A stretch of DNA of 6,176 bases, from positions 1 to 6,176 of the forward strand of contig JANRAT010000146.1 of the NCBI GenBank assembly GCA_030727885.1. Direction: 5' to 3'. The notes below the pieces were generated by a model, which did not search any database, was not told the DNA's origin, and worked only from the letters and a program-made list of their open reading frames with translations. Position 1 is the stretch's first letter; each line of letters begins with the position of its first letter. The translations under genes and the position numbers were made by a program. Shown here piece by piece: positions 1-5,890 of this stretch. The DNA comes from Rhodospirillales bacterium (GTDB lineage: Bacteria > Pseudomonadota > Alphaproteobacteria > Rhodospirillales > Casp-alpha2).

Positions 1-391
1 GATGCCAGGTTGCCAGCGGCACCACATCTGCAGGCGGCCATACGGGCGAAGCAACAAAGCTAATAGACGGGAACCAAGCATTAAAGTATGCCCAGAAGAA
101 TGCAAAGAAGAACATAACCTCTGAAGTGATGAACAGCAGCATACCCATGCGAAGACCATGGCGAACCTCTTCGGTGTGATCATGTCCATTGCGGCCTTCG
201 GAGATGACATCGCGCCACCAAAGAGCAGCAACAATCACCAGACCGGCAAAACCAATCTCGACATAGAGCAGAGCCCCACCATGCATATACAAAATCGCCG
301 CGATTGCCGTAGCGAACGCAATCAAGCTCGTCACAAACGGCCATGGGCTCGGATTGACGATATGATAGGGATGACTTTTTGCACCACTCAT
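1..391 (-). CDS. coxC: Cytochrome c oxidase subunit III, N-terminal part (cut by window edge)
   Basis: Subunit III of the aa3-type oxidase, an integral inner-membrane subunit that stabilises the catalytic core and supports proton uptake. Only the first 130 codons are visible; the family usually has about 260-290 residues, and the frame is open at base 1. Seen: an HPYHIVNPSPWPF start (residues 7-19), a first helix at about 19-36, a second at about 40-57, the WWRDVISEG loop (58-66), HTEEVRHGLRMGM (72-84), and a helix with the conserved SEVMFFFAFFWAYF block (90-103), whose Glu91 is the conserved membrane glutamate of the family. The ATG at 391-389 has a GAGGGGG ribosome binding site just upstream on the minus strand. 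It lies 60 bases after the ctaG stop and is the last visible gene of the cox operon. Identity is secure. Confidence 0.95.
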   Translation of the reverse strand, partial: MSGAKSHPYHIVNPSPWPFVTSLIAFATAIAAILYMHGGALLYVEIGFAGLVIVAALWWRDVISEGRNGHDHTEEVRHGLRMGMLLFITSEVMFFFAFFWAYFNAWFPSISFVASPVWPPADVVPLATWH

Positions 392-429
392 CGGTATTTT
401 CCCCCTCGGGTTTTAATTACTCAAGACTA

Positions 430-447
430 GACGGCAACAACGCCGTC
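430..447 (-). repeat. Small GC-rich hairpin between ctaG and coxC
   Basis: Perfect 6-bp inverted repeat GACGGC-AACAAC-GCCGTC with a 6-base loop, just after the ctaG stop and before the coxC ribosome binding site. In the minus-strand transcript it is followed by TAGTCTTGAG rather than a U-run, so it does not look like an intrinsic terminator. It could be an mRNA processing or stability element, or chance. No function is shown. Confidence 0.3.
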
Positions 448-451
448 CTCG

Positions 452-1036
452 TCAGCCCTTGTTCCCGGGTGTTGCCGATGGCCGCACCGCAGATACCTTC
501 TGTTCATCCTTAACAGGATAGAAGGTGTACGATAGCGTGATCGTCTTCACGTCTCGGGTATTCTTGTCTTCGTATATTGCCGGATCAACATAAAATGAAA
601 CAGGCATCTGTACCGTTTCGCCCGGACGCAAAGCCTGCTCAGTAAAACAGAAGCAATCAATCTTCACAAAATACTGACCGATTTTCAGAGGTGTCACATT
701 GAAGACCGCTGATCCGGTAATTGTTTTATCGGATAGATTAGTGGCCTCATAGAAAGCCAACCGCTCTTCACCCAGTTTCAGGGTGATTTCCTTTTGCAAT
801 GGCTTGAATTTCCAAGCCAGTTCAGTATTCACATTGGCATCAAAACGAACCTTGAAATCAATGTCCGTAGCCTTTTCCGGCGCCTGGGAGCGAATGCTAG
901 GCGTTCCGGCCAACCCCGTCGTCTGGCAGAAAATCCGGTACAGGGGAACCGATGCGAACGCCAGACCAATCATGCCAGCCACGACGGAGAATAACACCAC
1001 CGCCGTTTTGGCATTTTTTTGTCTGACATTCGCCAT
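452..1036 (-). CDS. ctaG: Cytochrome c oxidase assembly protein CtaG (Cox11 family, CuB copper delivery)
   Basis: Periplasmic copper chaperone, anchored in the inner membrane, that delivers copper to the CuB site of CoxA. 194 residues, normal for the family. Seen: a short basic cytoplasmic N-terminus, one transmembrane helix (about 11-29), the VPLYRIFCQTTG motif (30-41) with Cys37, then a beta-rich soluble domain with the copper-binding CFCF motif (Cys128, Cys130) inside KIDCFCFTEQ, and a family-typical SFYVDP at 147-152. The frame is open upstream to 1195, but the start is placed at the ATG at 1036-1034. It has an AGGGA ribosome binding site about 9 bases upstream, the protein then begins MANVRQKN as in homologues, and a longer form would overlap coxA by more than 130 bases. 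The coxA stop lies 22 bases upstream, implying co-transcription. A heme O synthase gene that often sits between them is missing. Confidence 0.95.
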   Translation of the reverse strand: MANVRQKNAKTAVVLFSVVAGMIGLAFASVPLYRIFCQTTGLAGTPSIRSQAPEKATDIDFKVRFDANVNTELAWKFKPLQKEITLKLGEERLAFYEATNLSDKTITGSAVFNVTPLKIGQYFVKIDCFCFTEQALRPGETVQMPVSFYVDPAIYEDKNTRDVKTITLSYTFYPVKDEQKVSAVRPSATPGNKG

Positions 1037-1058
1037 CGTTCGTAGTCCCTGAGCCTGA

Positions 1059-2672
1059 TTATTCAGCCGGAGCTTTGCCGGACATGTCCGGCTGATCTTC
1101 AAAGGTGTGGAACGGCGCCGGACTTGGCACTTGCCATTCCAGTGTCGTTGCCCCCACGCCCCATGGATTCTGTTCTGCCTTGGCACCAGATGCATAAGTA
1201 CGGATCAGGATCACGAAGAACAGAAGCGTTCCAACGGCCGTTATCAGGGCACCAATCGAACTGACATAATTCCAGCCGGCAAATGCATCCGGATAATCAG
1301 GAATACGACGCGGCATACCGGCAAGACCGGCAAAGTGCTGCGGGAAGAACAGGACATTGACGCCTATGAAGAATATCCAGAACTGAATTTTACCCCAGAT
1401 TTCGGAATACTGTTTACCCGACATCTTGCCAATCCAGTAATACCACCCGGCAAACATCGCGAAGATTGCTGCGATCGCCATAACGTAGTGGAAATGCGCC
1501 ACCACAAAATAGGTATCATGGAACACCAGATCCGCCGAAGAGTTGGCCAGCGTAACACCGGTAACCCCACCAACAACGAACAGGAAGATGAAGCCGAAGG
1601 CATACAGCATCGGGGTCTTGAATTCGATTGAACCGCCCCACATCGTTGCCAGCCAGGAGAAAATCTTGACCCCTGTCGGCACGGCGATGACCATCGTTGC
1701 CGCGGTGAAATAAGCCCGCGTATCAACATCAAGGCCAACCGCATACATGTGGTGCGCCCAGACGACGAAGCCAACGACACCGATTGCTGCCATCGCATAG
1801 GCCATCCCCAGATAACCGAACACCGGCTTTTTGGAGAAGGTCGAGACGATCTGAGAAATGATCCCGAACGCCGGCAGAATGATGATGTAAACTTCCGGGT
1901 GGCCAAAGAACCAGAACAGGTGCTGCCACAGGATCGGATCACCGCCACCGGCCGGATCAAAGAAGTGCGTACCAAAATTGCGGTCTGTCAGCAGCATGGT
2001 CAGGCCACCAGCCAGCACCGGCAAAGCCAGCACAAGCAGGAAAGCGGTGACCAGGATCGACCAGACGAACAACGGCATTTTATGCAGCGTCATGCCCGGT
2101 GCGCGCATATTGAAGATGGTGACGATGAAGTTGATCGCCCCCAGGATCGACGACGCACCGGCAAGGTGAAGCGACAGAATACCGAAATCGACAGCCGGAC
2201 TTGGGTGATAGATACTATTGGAAAGAGGTGGATAAACAGTCCACCCGGTACCAACACCACCCTCGACAAATGCTGAAATCAACAGCATGAGCAAGGCCAC
2301 AACCAACAGCCACAGGCTAATGTTGTTCATGCGCGGGAAAGCCATATCCGGCGCACCGATCATCATCGGAACGAACCAGTTGCCAAATCCGCCGATCGTA
2401 CCGGGCATCACAACGAAGAAGATCATGAGGAAGCCGTGTGCCGTCAGCAGCACATTGTAGAACTGTTTGTCCTGAATAAACTGGATGCCCGGCTCGGCAA
2501 GCTCCAGGCGAATATACCAAGACATGCCGCCACCAATGATCGCCGCAAACATAGCGACAAACATATAGACCGTCCCGATATCCTTGTGGTTGGTAGAGCA
2601 GAACCAACGTGAGAAGAAACTCGGATAATGGTCGTGATGTTCGTCGTGATGGGCGCCTGCTGCATTAGCCAT
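1059..2672 (-). CDS. coxA: Cytochrome c oxidase subunit I, aa3-type catalytic subunit
   Basis: Catalytic subunit of complex IV; reduces O2 to water at the heme a3-CuB centre and pumps protons. 537 residues, full length. All key residues are visible: low-spin heme a ligands His79 and His395; heme a3 ligand His393; CuB ligands His258, His307 and His308; HPEVY (258-262) with the gating Glu260 and the cross-linkable Tyr262; D-channel Asp109 in [12 protein letters not shown] with Asn116; K-channel Lys336 in TGVKIFSW. This marks a type A1 proton-pumping oxidase. The N-terminus is histidine-rich (HHDEHHDHY, 8-16), which is common in alphaproteobacterial CoxA. The ATG at 2672 has GAGG and AGGGA ribosome-binding sequences immediately upstream on the minus strand. 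It starts 35 bases after coxB and ends 22 bases before ctaG. Nothing suggests damage. Confidence 0.98.
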   Translation of the reverse strand: MANAAGAHHDEHHDHYPSFFSRWFCSTNHKDIGTVYMFVAMFAAIIGGGMSWYIRLELAEPGIQFIQDKQFYNVLLTAHGFLMIFFVVMPGTIGGFGNWFVPMMIGAPDMAFPRMNNISLWLLVVALLMLLISAFVEGGVGTGWTVYPPLSNSIYHPSPAVDFGILSLHLAGASSILGAINFIVTIFNMRAPGMTLHKMPLFVWSILVTAFLLVLALPVLAGGLTMLLTDRNFGTHFFDPAGGGDPILWQHLFWFFGHPEVYIIILPAFGIISQIVSTFSKKPVFGYLGMAYAMAAIGVVGFVVWAHHMYAVGLDVDTRAYFTAATMVIAVPTGVKIFSWLATMWGGSIEFKTPMLYAFGFIFLFVVGGVTGVTLANSSADLVFHDTYFVVAHFHYVMAIAAIFAMFAGWYYWIGKMSGKQYSEIWGKIQFWIFFIGVNVLFFPQHFAGLAGMPRRIPDYPDAFAGWNYVSSIGALITAVGTLLFFVILIRTYASGAKAEQNPWGVGATTLEWQVPSPAPFHTFEDQPDMSGKAPAE

Positions 2673-2707
2673 TTTACGTCCCTTTCCTCAAATTTCTGGT
2701 TGGATGA

Positions 2708-3574
2708 TCAACGGGTGACTTTGGCTGATGCCAGACGAACGATAACGTTCGCTTTCGGATCATCCGACGCAAATTTCGCCTGGGCCTGTTTGACCCATTT
2801 TGCAAAATCTTCTTTTGAAACCGCTTCGATTGCGATCGGCATAAACCCGTGGTTCACGCCGCACAGTTCCGAGCACATACCGTAAATCGTTTTGCCGACA
2901 TACTTTTCGTGAATCCGCGTCCAGGTTTCATTGATACGACCCGGAACGGTATCAAGCTTCACTGACAATGACGGGATTGCCCAGTTATGAATGACGTCGG
3001 CAGATGTCATCAACAGGCGAATGTTGGTTTCAACCGGAAGATAAACCTTGTTGTCTACCGTCAGCATTCTTGGCTGACCGGGCTTCAGTTCATCATCGGG
3101 AACAAAAATACTGTCGAAGGTGAGATTATTCTGATCCGGGTATGCATAATTCCAGTACCACTGATTGCCGGTGATTTTAAGGGTCATTTCGGCATCAGGT
3201 GTCCGGTCAGCAAAATACAGGTGTTTCAGTGACGGAATCGTAATGCCGACCAGAATGAAAATCGGCAGGATCGTCCAAGCGACTTCAAGGCCGACATGGT
3301 GGGTCGTTTTCGAAGGCACCGGATTGTTTTTGGCACTGTAGCGATAAGCAATGTAGGCCATAAGCCCCATCACAAAGATCACAATCAACGTTTCGATGAC
3401 CATGAGCTGACCATTGAAGGCGACGATTCGGTCCGCAGTCGGCGACGCCGGTTCCTGCAGCCATATTTGCCAGTCCGATGAACGGACATCGCCGTTGGGG
3501 CCAGCAAAAGCCGGTCCCATGGAAATCAACACGCCAGCGAGTGCTGACAGGATCATCTTGAGCTTGTTTCGCAT
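2708..3574 (-). CDS. coxB: Cytochrome c oxidase subunit II (CuA subunit)
   Basis: Accepts electrons from cytochrome c at its periplasmic binuclear CuA centre and passes them to heme a in CoxA. 288 residues from the chosen start. Seen: a signal peptide (1-24, MRNKLKMILS..PAFA|G), two transmembrane helices (about 55-77 and 95-114), the aromatic electron-entry patch GNQWYWNY (136-143), and a cupredoxin domain with all CuA ligands: His196, Cys234, Glu236, Cys238, His242 and Met245 in YGMCSELCGVNHGFM. There is no C-terminal cytochrome c domain, so it is a plain aa3 subunit II. The frame can be extended to a GTG at 3583, but that GTG lies inside the AGGTGG ribosome binding site of the ATG at 3574, so the ATG is preferred. 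First gene of the minus-strand operon; the likely promoter lies in the 352-base divergent region upstream. Confidence 0.97.
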   Translation of the reverse strand: MRNKLKMILSALAGVLISMGPAFAGPNGDVRSSDWQIWLQEPASPTADRIVAFNGQLMVIETLIVIFVMGLMAYIAYRYSAKNNPVPSKTTHHVGLEVAWTILPIFILVGITIPSLKHLYFADRTPDAEMTLKITGNQWYWNYAYPDQNNLTFDSIFVPDDELKPGQPRMLTVDNKVYLPVETNIRLLMTSADVIHNWAIPSLSVKLDTVPGRINETWTRIHEKYVGKTIYGMCSELCGVNHGFMPIAIEAVSKEDFAKWVKQAQAKFASDDPKANVIVRLASAKVTR

Positions 3575-3579
3575 TCGTC

Positions 3580-3585
3580 CCACCT
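3580..3585 (-). promoter_or_regulatory. Ribosome binding site deciding the coxB start
   Basis: AGGTGG on the minus strand, 5 bases before the ATG at 3574-3572. The alternative upstream GTG start (3583-3581) is part of this same element and has no comparable site of its own, so translation most likely begins at the ATG, giving a protein three residues shorter. Confidence 0.7.
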
Positions 3586-3742
3586 GATTGTTGGCTGCTC
3601 ACCATAAGAGCCGCCCATTTGTTTTACCCTACTAGATAATCCGTACAAGCGATGGTTCATCCGAGGTGTTTTTAATGCCGCTACCGCGATGGAGCAAGTC
3701 GCCAATCGCAAATTCAATGGTTATTTTTACATTTTTATCACC

Positions 3743-3756
3743 TTGATTTTGGTCAA
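3743..3756. promoter_or_regulatory. Predicted FNR/FixK-type binding site
   Basis: TTGAT-TTTG-GTCAA matches the consensus of the FNR/FixK/FnrN family of oxygen-responsive regulators (TTGAT-N4-ATCAA, with GTCAA common in alphaproteobacterial FixK-type boxes); flanking C and G extend the symmetry to CTTGA...TCAAG. It sits about 170 bases upstream of coxB and 170 upstream of the coxF-like gene. It overlaps the -10 of a possible coxB promoter, which would suggest repression of the aa3 oxidase when oxygen is low. The match is seen; the regulator and direction of control are inferred. Confidence 0.55.
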
Positions 3757-3774
3757 GATTCACATAGATGACAA
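3746..3774 (-). promoter_or_regulatory. Possible promoter of the coxB operon
   Basis: On the minus strand TTGTCA (3774-3769, 5 of 6 matches to TTGACA) is followed after 17 bases by CAAAAT (3751-3746, 4 of 6 matches to TATAAT). Spacing is ideal but the -10 is weak, and it would give a 5' leader of about 165 bases. The -10 lies within the FNR-type box. Other weak candidates exist nearer to coxB, so this is tentative. Confidence 0.3.
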
Positions 3775-3849
3775 GGGATTCCAGGTTAAAACCTAAAACG
3801 TTCCATAATTATATGCACAGGAAAAACCGTGCAATTGAGATACGAATAG

Positions 3850-3868
3850 CCTAAATCCACGGCTTAGG
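3850..3868. repeat. Short inverted repeat upstream of the plus-strand TATAAT
   Basis: CCTAA (3850-3854) and TTAGG (3864-3868) separated by 9 bases. It covers the position where the -35 of the plus-strand promoter would fall (3851-3856), where no good -35 hexamer is visible. That is what an activator or repressor site would look like, but 5-bp arms can also arise by chance. Confidence 0.2.
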
Positions 3869-3873
3869 GCATG

Positions 3874-3879
3874 TATAAT
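3874..3879 (+). promoter_or_regulatory. Possible -10 element of the coxF-like gene
   Basis: A perfect TATAAT hexamer 47 bases before the ATG at 3927, predicting transcription from about 3886 and a leader of about 40 bases. No recognisable -35 lies 16-18 bases upstream; TTGAGA at 3835-3840 is too far away. An inverted repeat occupies the -35 position. Confidence 0.35.
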
Positions 3880-3926
3880 CTCTTCCCCTGCCCGAATTGA
3901 TATCTTGCCGACCAATGAGGAAAACC

Positions 3927-4070
3927 ATGACCGAGCAAAATCAGATCGAGATTGACGCAACCACCAAGCGGAATCGCAAGCGCCGAAACATTATTCTGGG
4001 CATCGTGCTCGGCATTGCCTCACTTACTATGTATGCCAGCATCTTCATTCGCATTTCCAATCCACTTTAA
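3927..4070 (+). CDS. Small single-span membrane protein, CoxF-like
   Basis: 47-residue protein with an acidic start (MTEQNQIEID), a strongly basic stretch KRNRKRR (14-20), and one hydrophobic helix (about 22-41) ending IFIRISNPL. The layout, basic cytoplasmic segment then one helix with a Y-A-x-x-x-x-R/K pattern (here YASIFIR, 36-42), resembles the small CoxF protein that in many alphaproteobacteria sits between ctaB and ctaG; that likeness is from recalled family features and is not proven. GAGGA lies 5 bases before the ATG at 3927, which favours this start over an in-frame ATG at 3915 that would overlap that site. It is transcribed away from coxB and followed after 47 bases by a DUF420 gene. 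Probable role: assembly or stabilisation of the oxidase. A generic small membrane peptide remains possible. Confidence 0.6.
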   Translation: MTEQNQIEIDATTKRNRKRRNIILGIVLGIASLTMYASIFIRISNPL

Positions 4071-4117
4071 GTTTAAGTGCTGCCTGCAAAAATCAACCAA
4101 TCAAGAGTTTTCGGCTT

Positions 4118-4549
4118 ATGAATTATGACCAGCTCGTCCACGCCAACGCCATTTTGAATGCACTGAGTGTAATATTCCTGTCCTTTGGATATTATTTCAT
4201 CAAATCAGGCGATTGGCGAAAACACAGGGCGATGATGATTTCAGCGCTTGTAGTCTCGACATTGTTTCTCGTTTCCTATGTCATTTACAAGTTGAACTCT
4301 GGATTCGCGAAATTTGGCGGCGAAGGCGTTATTCGTATCGTCTACTTCACGATTCTTTTCGTGCATGTTATGGGGGCCATCGCCATCGTGCCATTGGTGC
4401 CGATTACCGCAATCAGGGCTCTACGTCAGCATTTCCCCGCCCACAAAAAGATCGCCAGAATCACTTGGCCATTATGGATGTTTGTCGGCATATCCGGTGT
4501 CGTGGTCTATGTCATGGCTGTGCATATTTACCCATATCAGGGCAGTTAA
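4118..4549 (+). CDS. DUF420 membrane protein (CtaM/YozB-like), probable oxidase maturation factor
   Basis: 143-residue protein with four predicted helices (about 9-28, 39-58, 73-96, 116-136), typical of DUF420. Family-type features are visible: HANAILNALS near the start, KHRAMMISAL (35-44) with His36, YFTILFVHVMGAIAIVPL (76-93) with His83, AHKKIARITWPLWMFVGISGVVVY (108-131) with His109. Histidines in conserved positions suggest metal or heme contact, but this is not demonstrated here. Known of the family: the Staphylococcus aureus member CtaM is needed for function of its aa3 oxidase, and DUF420 genes are often near oxidase genes. The ATG has only a weak AAGAG upstream. Its stop is 3 bases before the GTG of the next gene, so the two are probably translated together. 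Family assignment is strong; role is inferred from context. Confidence 0.85.
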   Translation: MNYDQLVHANAILNALSVIFLSFGYYFIKSGDWRKHRAMMISALVVSTLFLVSYVIYKLNSGFAKFGGEGVIRIVYFTILFVHVMGAIAIVPLVPITAIRALRQHFPAHKKIARITWPLWMFVGISGVVVYVMAVHIYPYQGS

Positions 4550-4552
4550 GTC

Positions 4553-5887
4553 GTGCTGCGCCCAGCCCAGGAACAGCGATGGGACCCGATTGAAGGGTTT
4601 CGTCCAACTCTTTTAGGCACAGCCGCTGCGCGTGAACTTCGCGCCTGGTCAGTCATCGCCTTAGGCGCCCTCGCCGTGGCCGGTGTATTCGCCCTGCTTT
4701 TGGCGATTTCACGAATCCCCGGCGCGGACAAGCTGTTTCCCTGGCCCGTCGCCTTCTACGAGAAAAGCCTGATCATTCACGTTGTCTTCTCATTCGTCGT
4801 CTGGTTCGTGGTTTGCGGTATTATCCTGATGCAGGTTGCTGCTTATCGACTCTCGGAAGGAGCTCCTGCGCTTGCCAATCTCGGCATTCCGGCAATGAGC
4901 GCGATGACATTGGCTTTTGCCCTGCTGGCTACACCGGCGCTGATGGATCGCGGCATCCCGTCATTGAACAATTACATCCCAGCAATCACCGATCCTGTCT
5001 ATTATCTGGGATTGCTGGCTGTTGGCTTTGCCGCGGTGCTGACAGGCGTGCGCGCCCTCGCCAATGCTATCACCCGAAGCGGCCCGCTCGAGCCGATAGG
5101 CGCCGCTGGTCTCGCATGCGCCGTGATTGCACTGGCAGCGCTCTCTGCCTTTGCCATTTCCTGGAACCGTTTGGGTGGCATGCCGACTATCGCCGCCGAC
5201 AACGAAGACCTGTTCTGGGCCGGTGGACATATATTCCAGTTTTTCAACACTACAGTGATGATCGGCGCCTGGGTCCTGCTTGGCGGGCGGGCTCTTGGTC
5301 ATCCTCCGGTGCTCCCCAAGATCGCCATGGCAGCGTTGGCAGTGAATGCCCTGCTGGCGATTGGCGGGGTTGCCCTGCTCTTTGTTGAACTCCCCTTCTC
5401 GGTTGCAGAACGGCAGCTTTATACCCTTTATCAGTATGCCCTCGCCCCGGCCCCCATTTTCATAGGCTTGCTTTCCGGCATCGCACTGTTGCGCGGCCCC
5501 CGCCTTGAAAGTCCGGCAGCGAAAACCGCCGGCCTGGCTTTGGGCTTGTCGATCATTGTTTTCTTTGCCGGCGGCTTCCTCGGCATATTTGTCGATGGCC
5601 TGGATACACGAACGCCAGCCCATTACCATGGCGTCATCGGCGGCGTTAATGTCGCTGCCATGGCCTTTATACTGCTGTTTGTCCTGCCGCTTCTGGATCG
5701 TGGCCTGACTCGCTGGAAAGCCGCAAGGGCTTCCTTGTGGCTGTATGGAATGGGTCAATTATTACACAGCCTTGGCCTGTTTATCGCTGGTGGCTATGGC
5801 GCACCCCGCAAGGTTTCCGATACGTCCCCCAGCATTGAAGTCATCGGCAACATACATGAAAACCCTGAGTTACTGGAGGTCAAATGA
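4553..5887 (+). CDS. Heme-copper oxidase subunit I-like protein lacking the CuB histidine pair
   Basis: 444-residue integral membrane protein with about 11 predicted helices, distantly like subunit I of cbb3 or NO-reductase type enzymes. Histidines matching the core pattern are visible: His76 in helix 2 (SLIIHVVFSFVVW; low-spin heme), His226 in helix 6 (GGHIFQFFNT; first CuB position), His357 and His359 in TPAHYHG before helix 10 (high- and low-spin heme). After helix 7, where catalytic enzymes have adjacent histidines (PHHLHY in CcoN), this protein reads VELPFSVAERQ, with none. It therefore probably binds heme without a normal CuB and is unlikely to reduce O2 as such. The GTG start, 3 bases after the DUF420 stop, has a weak AGGG. 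The end GGYGAPRK (413-420) is family-like, but the last 24 residues are hydrophilic and a 12th helix is missing; the sequence changes character at the stop, so the C-terminus may not be native. Confidence 0.8.
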   Translation: MLRPAQEQRWDPIEGFRPTLLGTAAARELRAWSVIALGALAVAGVFALLLAISRIPGADKLFPWPVAFYEKSLIIHVVFSFVVWFVVCGIILMQVAAYRLSEGAPALANLGIPAMSAMTLAFALLATPALMDRGIPSLNNYIPAITDPVYYLGLLAVGFAAVLTGVRALANAITRSGPLEPIGAAGLACAVIALAALSAFAISWNRLGGMPTIAADNEDLFWAGGHIFQFFNTTVMIGAWVLLGGRALGHPPVLPKIAMAALAVNALLAIGGVALLFVELPFSVAERQLYTLYQYALAPAPIFIGLLSGIALLRGPRLESPAAKTAGLALGLSIIVFFAGGFLGIFVDGLDTRTPAHYHGVIGGVNVAAMAFILLFVLPLLDRGLTRWKAARASLWLYGMGQLLHSLGLFIAGGYGAPRKVSDTSPSIEVIGNIHENPELLEVK

Positions 5888-5890
5888 TTA
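5821..5890. other. Compositional breakpoint: likely assembly chimera or insertion edge
   Basis: Left of here the sequence is about 60% GC (for example 63% in 5461-5520); from 5881 to 6176 it is about 36%. Arginine codons change from almost all CGN to AGA/AGG (7 of 8). The exact joint cannot be fixed: the stop of the subunit I-like gene and the start of the next frame overlap as ATGA at 5884-5887, with GGAGGT at 5875-5880, and the 24-residue tail before it may already be foreign. No repeat or att-like sequence is visible at the joint. Confidence 0.5.

Larger units (their letters stand above)
3575..3926. other. Divergent intergenic control region between coxB and the coxF-like gene
   Basis: 352 bases with no convincing gene, separating two divergently transcribed groups and visibly more AT-rich than the flanking genes. 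It holds a 14-bp FNR/FixK-type box (3743-3756), a possible minus-strand promoter (3746-3774), an inverted repeat AGGTT-AA-AACCT (3783-3794), an inverted repeat CCTAA-N9-TTAGG (3850-3868), and a TATAAT hexamer on the plus strand (3874-3879). An open frame of 35 codons on the plus strand (3689-3796) lacks a ribosome binding site and is not annotated. I see no terminator or RNA gene here. Confidence 0.8.

Noticed and set aside
8..22. TTGCCAGCGGCACCACATC-like stretch considered as a repeat or regulatory site at the left edge
   Set aside because: It is fully explained as coxC coding sequence on the minus strand (VVPLATWH).
158..430. Plus-strand open frame of 90 codons at the left end
   Set aside because: It lies antisense to coxC and its upstream region, has no recognisable motif, and the minus-strand frame is a clear subunit III.
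430..447. Intrinsic terminator after ctaG
   Set aside because: The stem is present but there is no T-run on the downstream side of either strand, and coxC follows with its own ribosome binding site.
1034..1195. Extended N-terminus for CtaG starting at 1195
   Set aside because: The extra 53 residues overlap the coxA coding end, do not look like CtaG, and the internal ATG at 1036 has a good ribosome binding site and the family-typical start.
3689..3796. 35-codon plus-strand frame starting MEQVANRKFNGYF with a hydrophobic middle, inside the divergent intergenic region
   Set aside because: No ribosome binding site near its ATG, and it runs through the FNR-type box and the possible coxB promoter. 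The hydrophobic stretch is explained by T-rich sequence. Could be revisited only if translation is shown.
4961..5758. Long minus-strand open frame of 265 codons
   Set aside because: Antisense shadow of the subunit I-like gene; its translation is hydrophilic, rich in Gln, Gly and Arg, and without family features, as expected from the complement of a GC-rich membrane protein gene.
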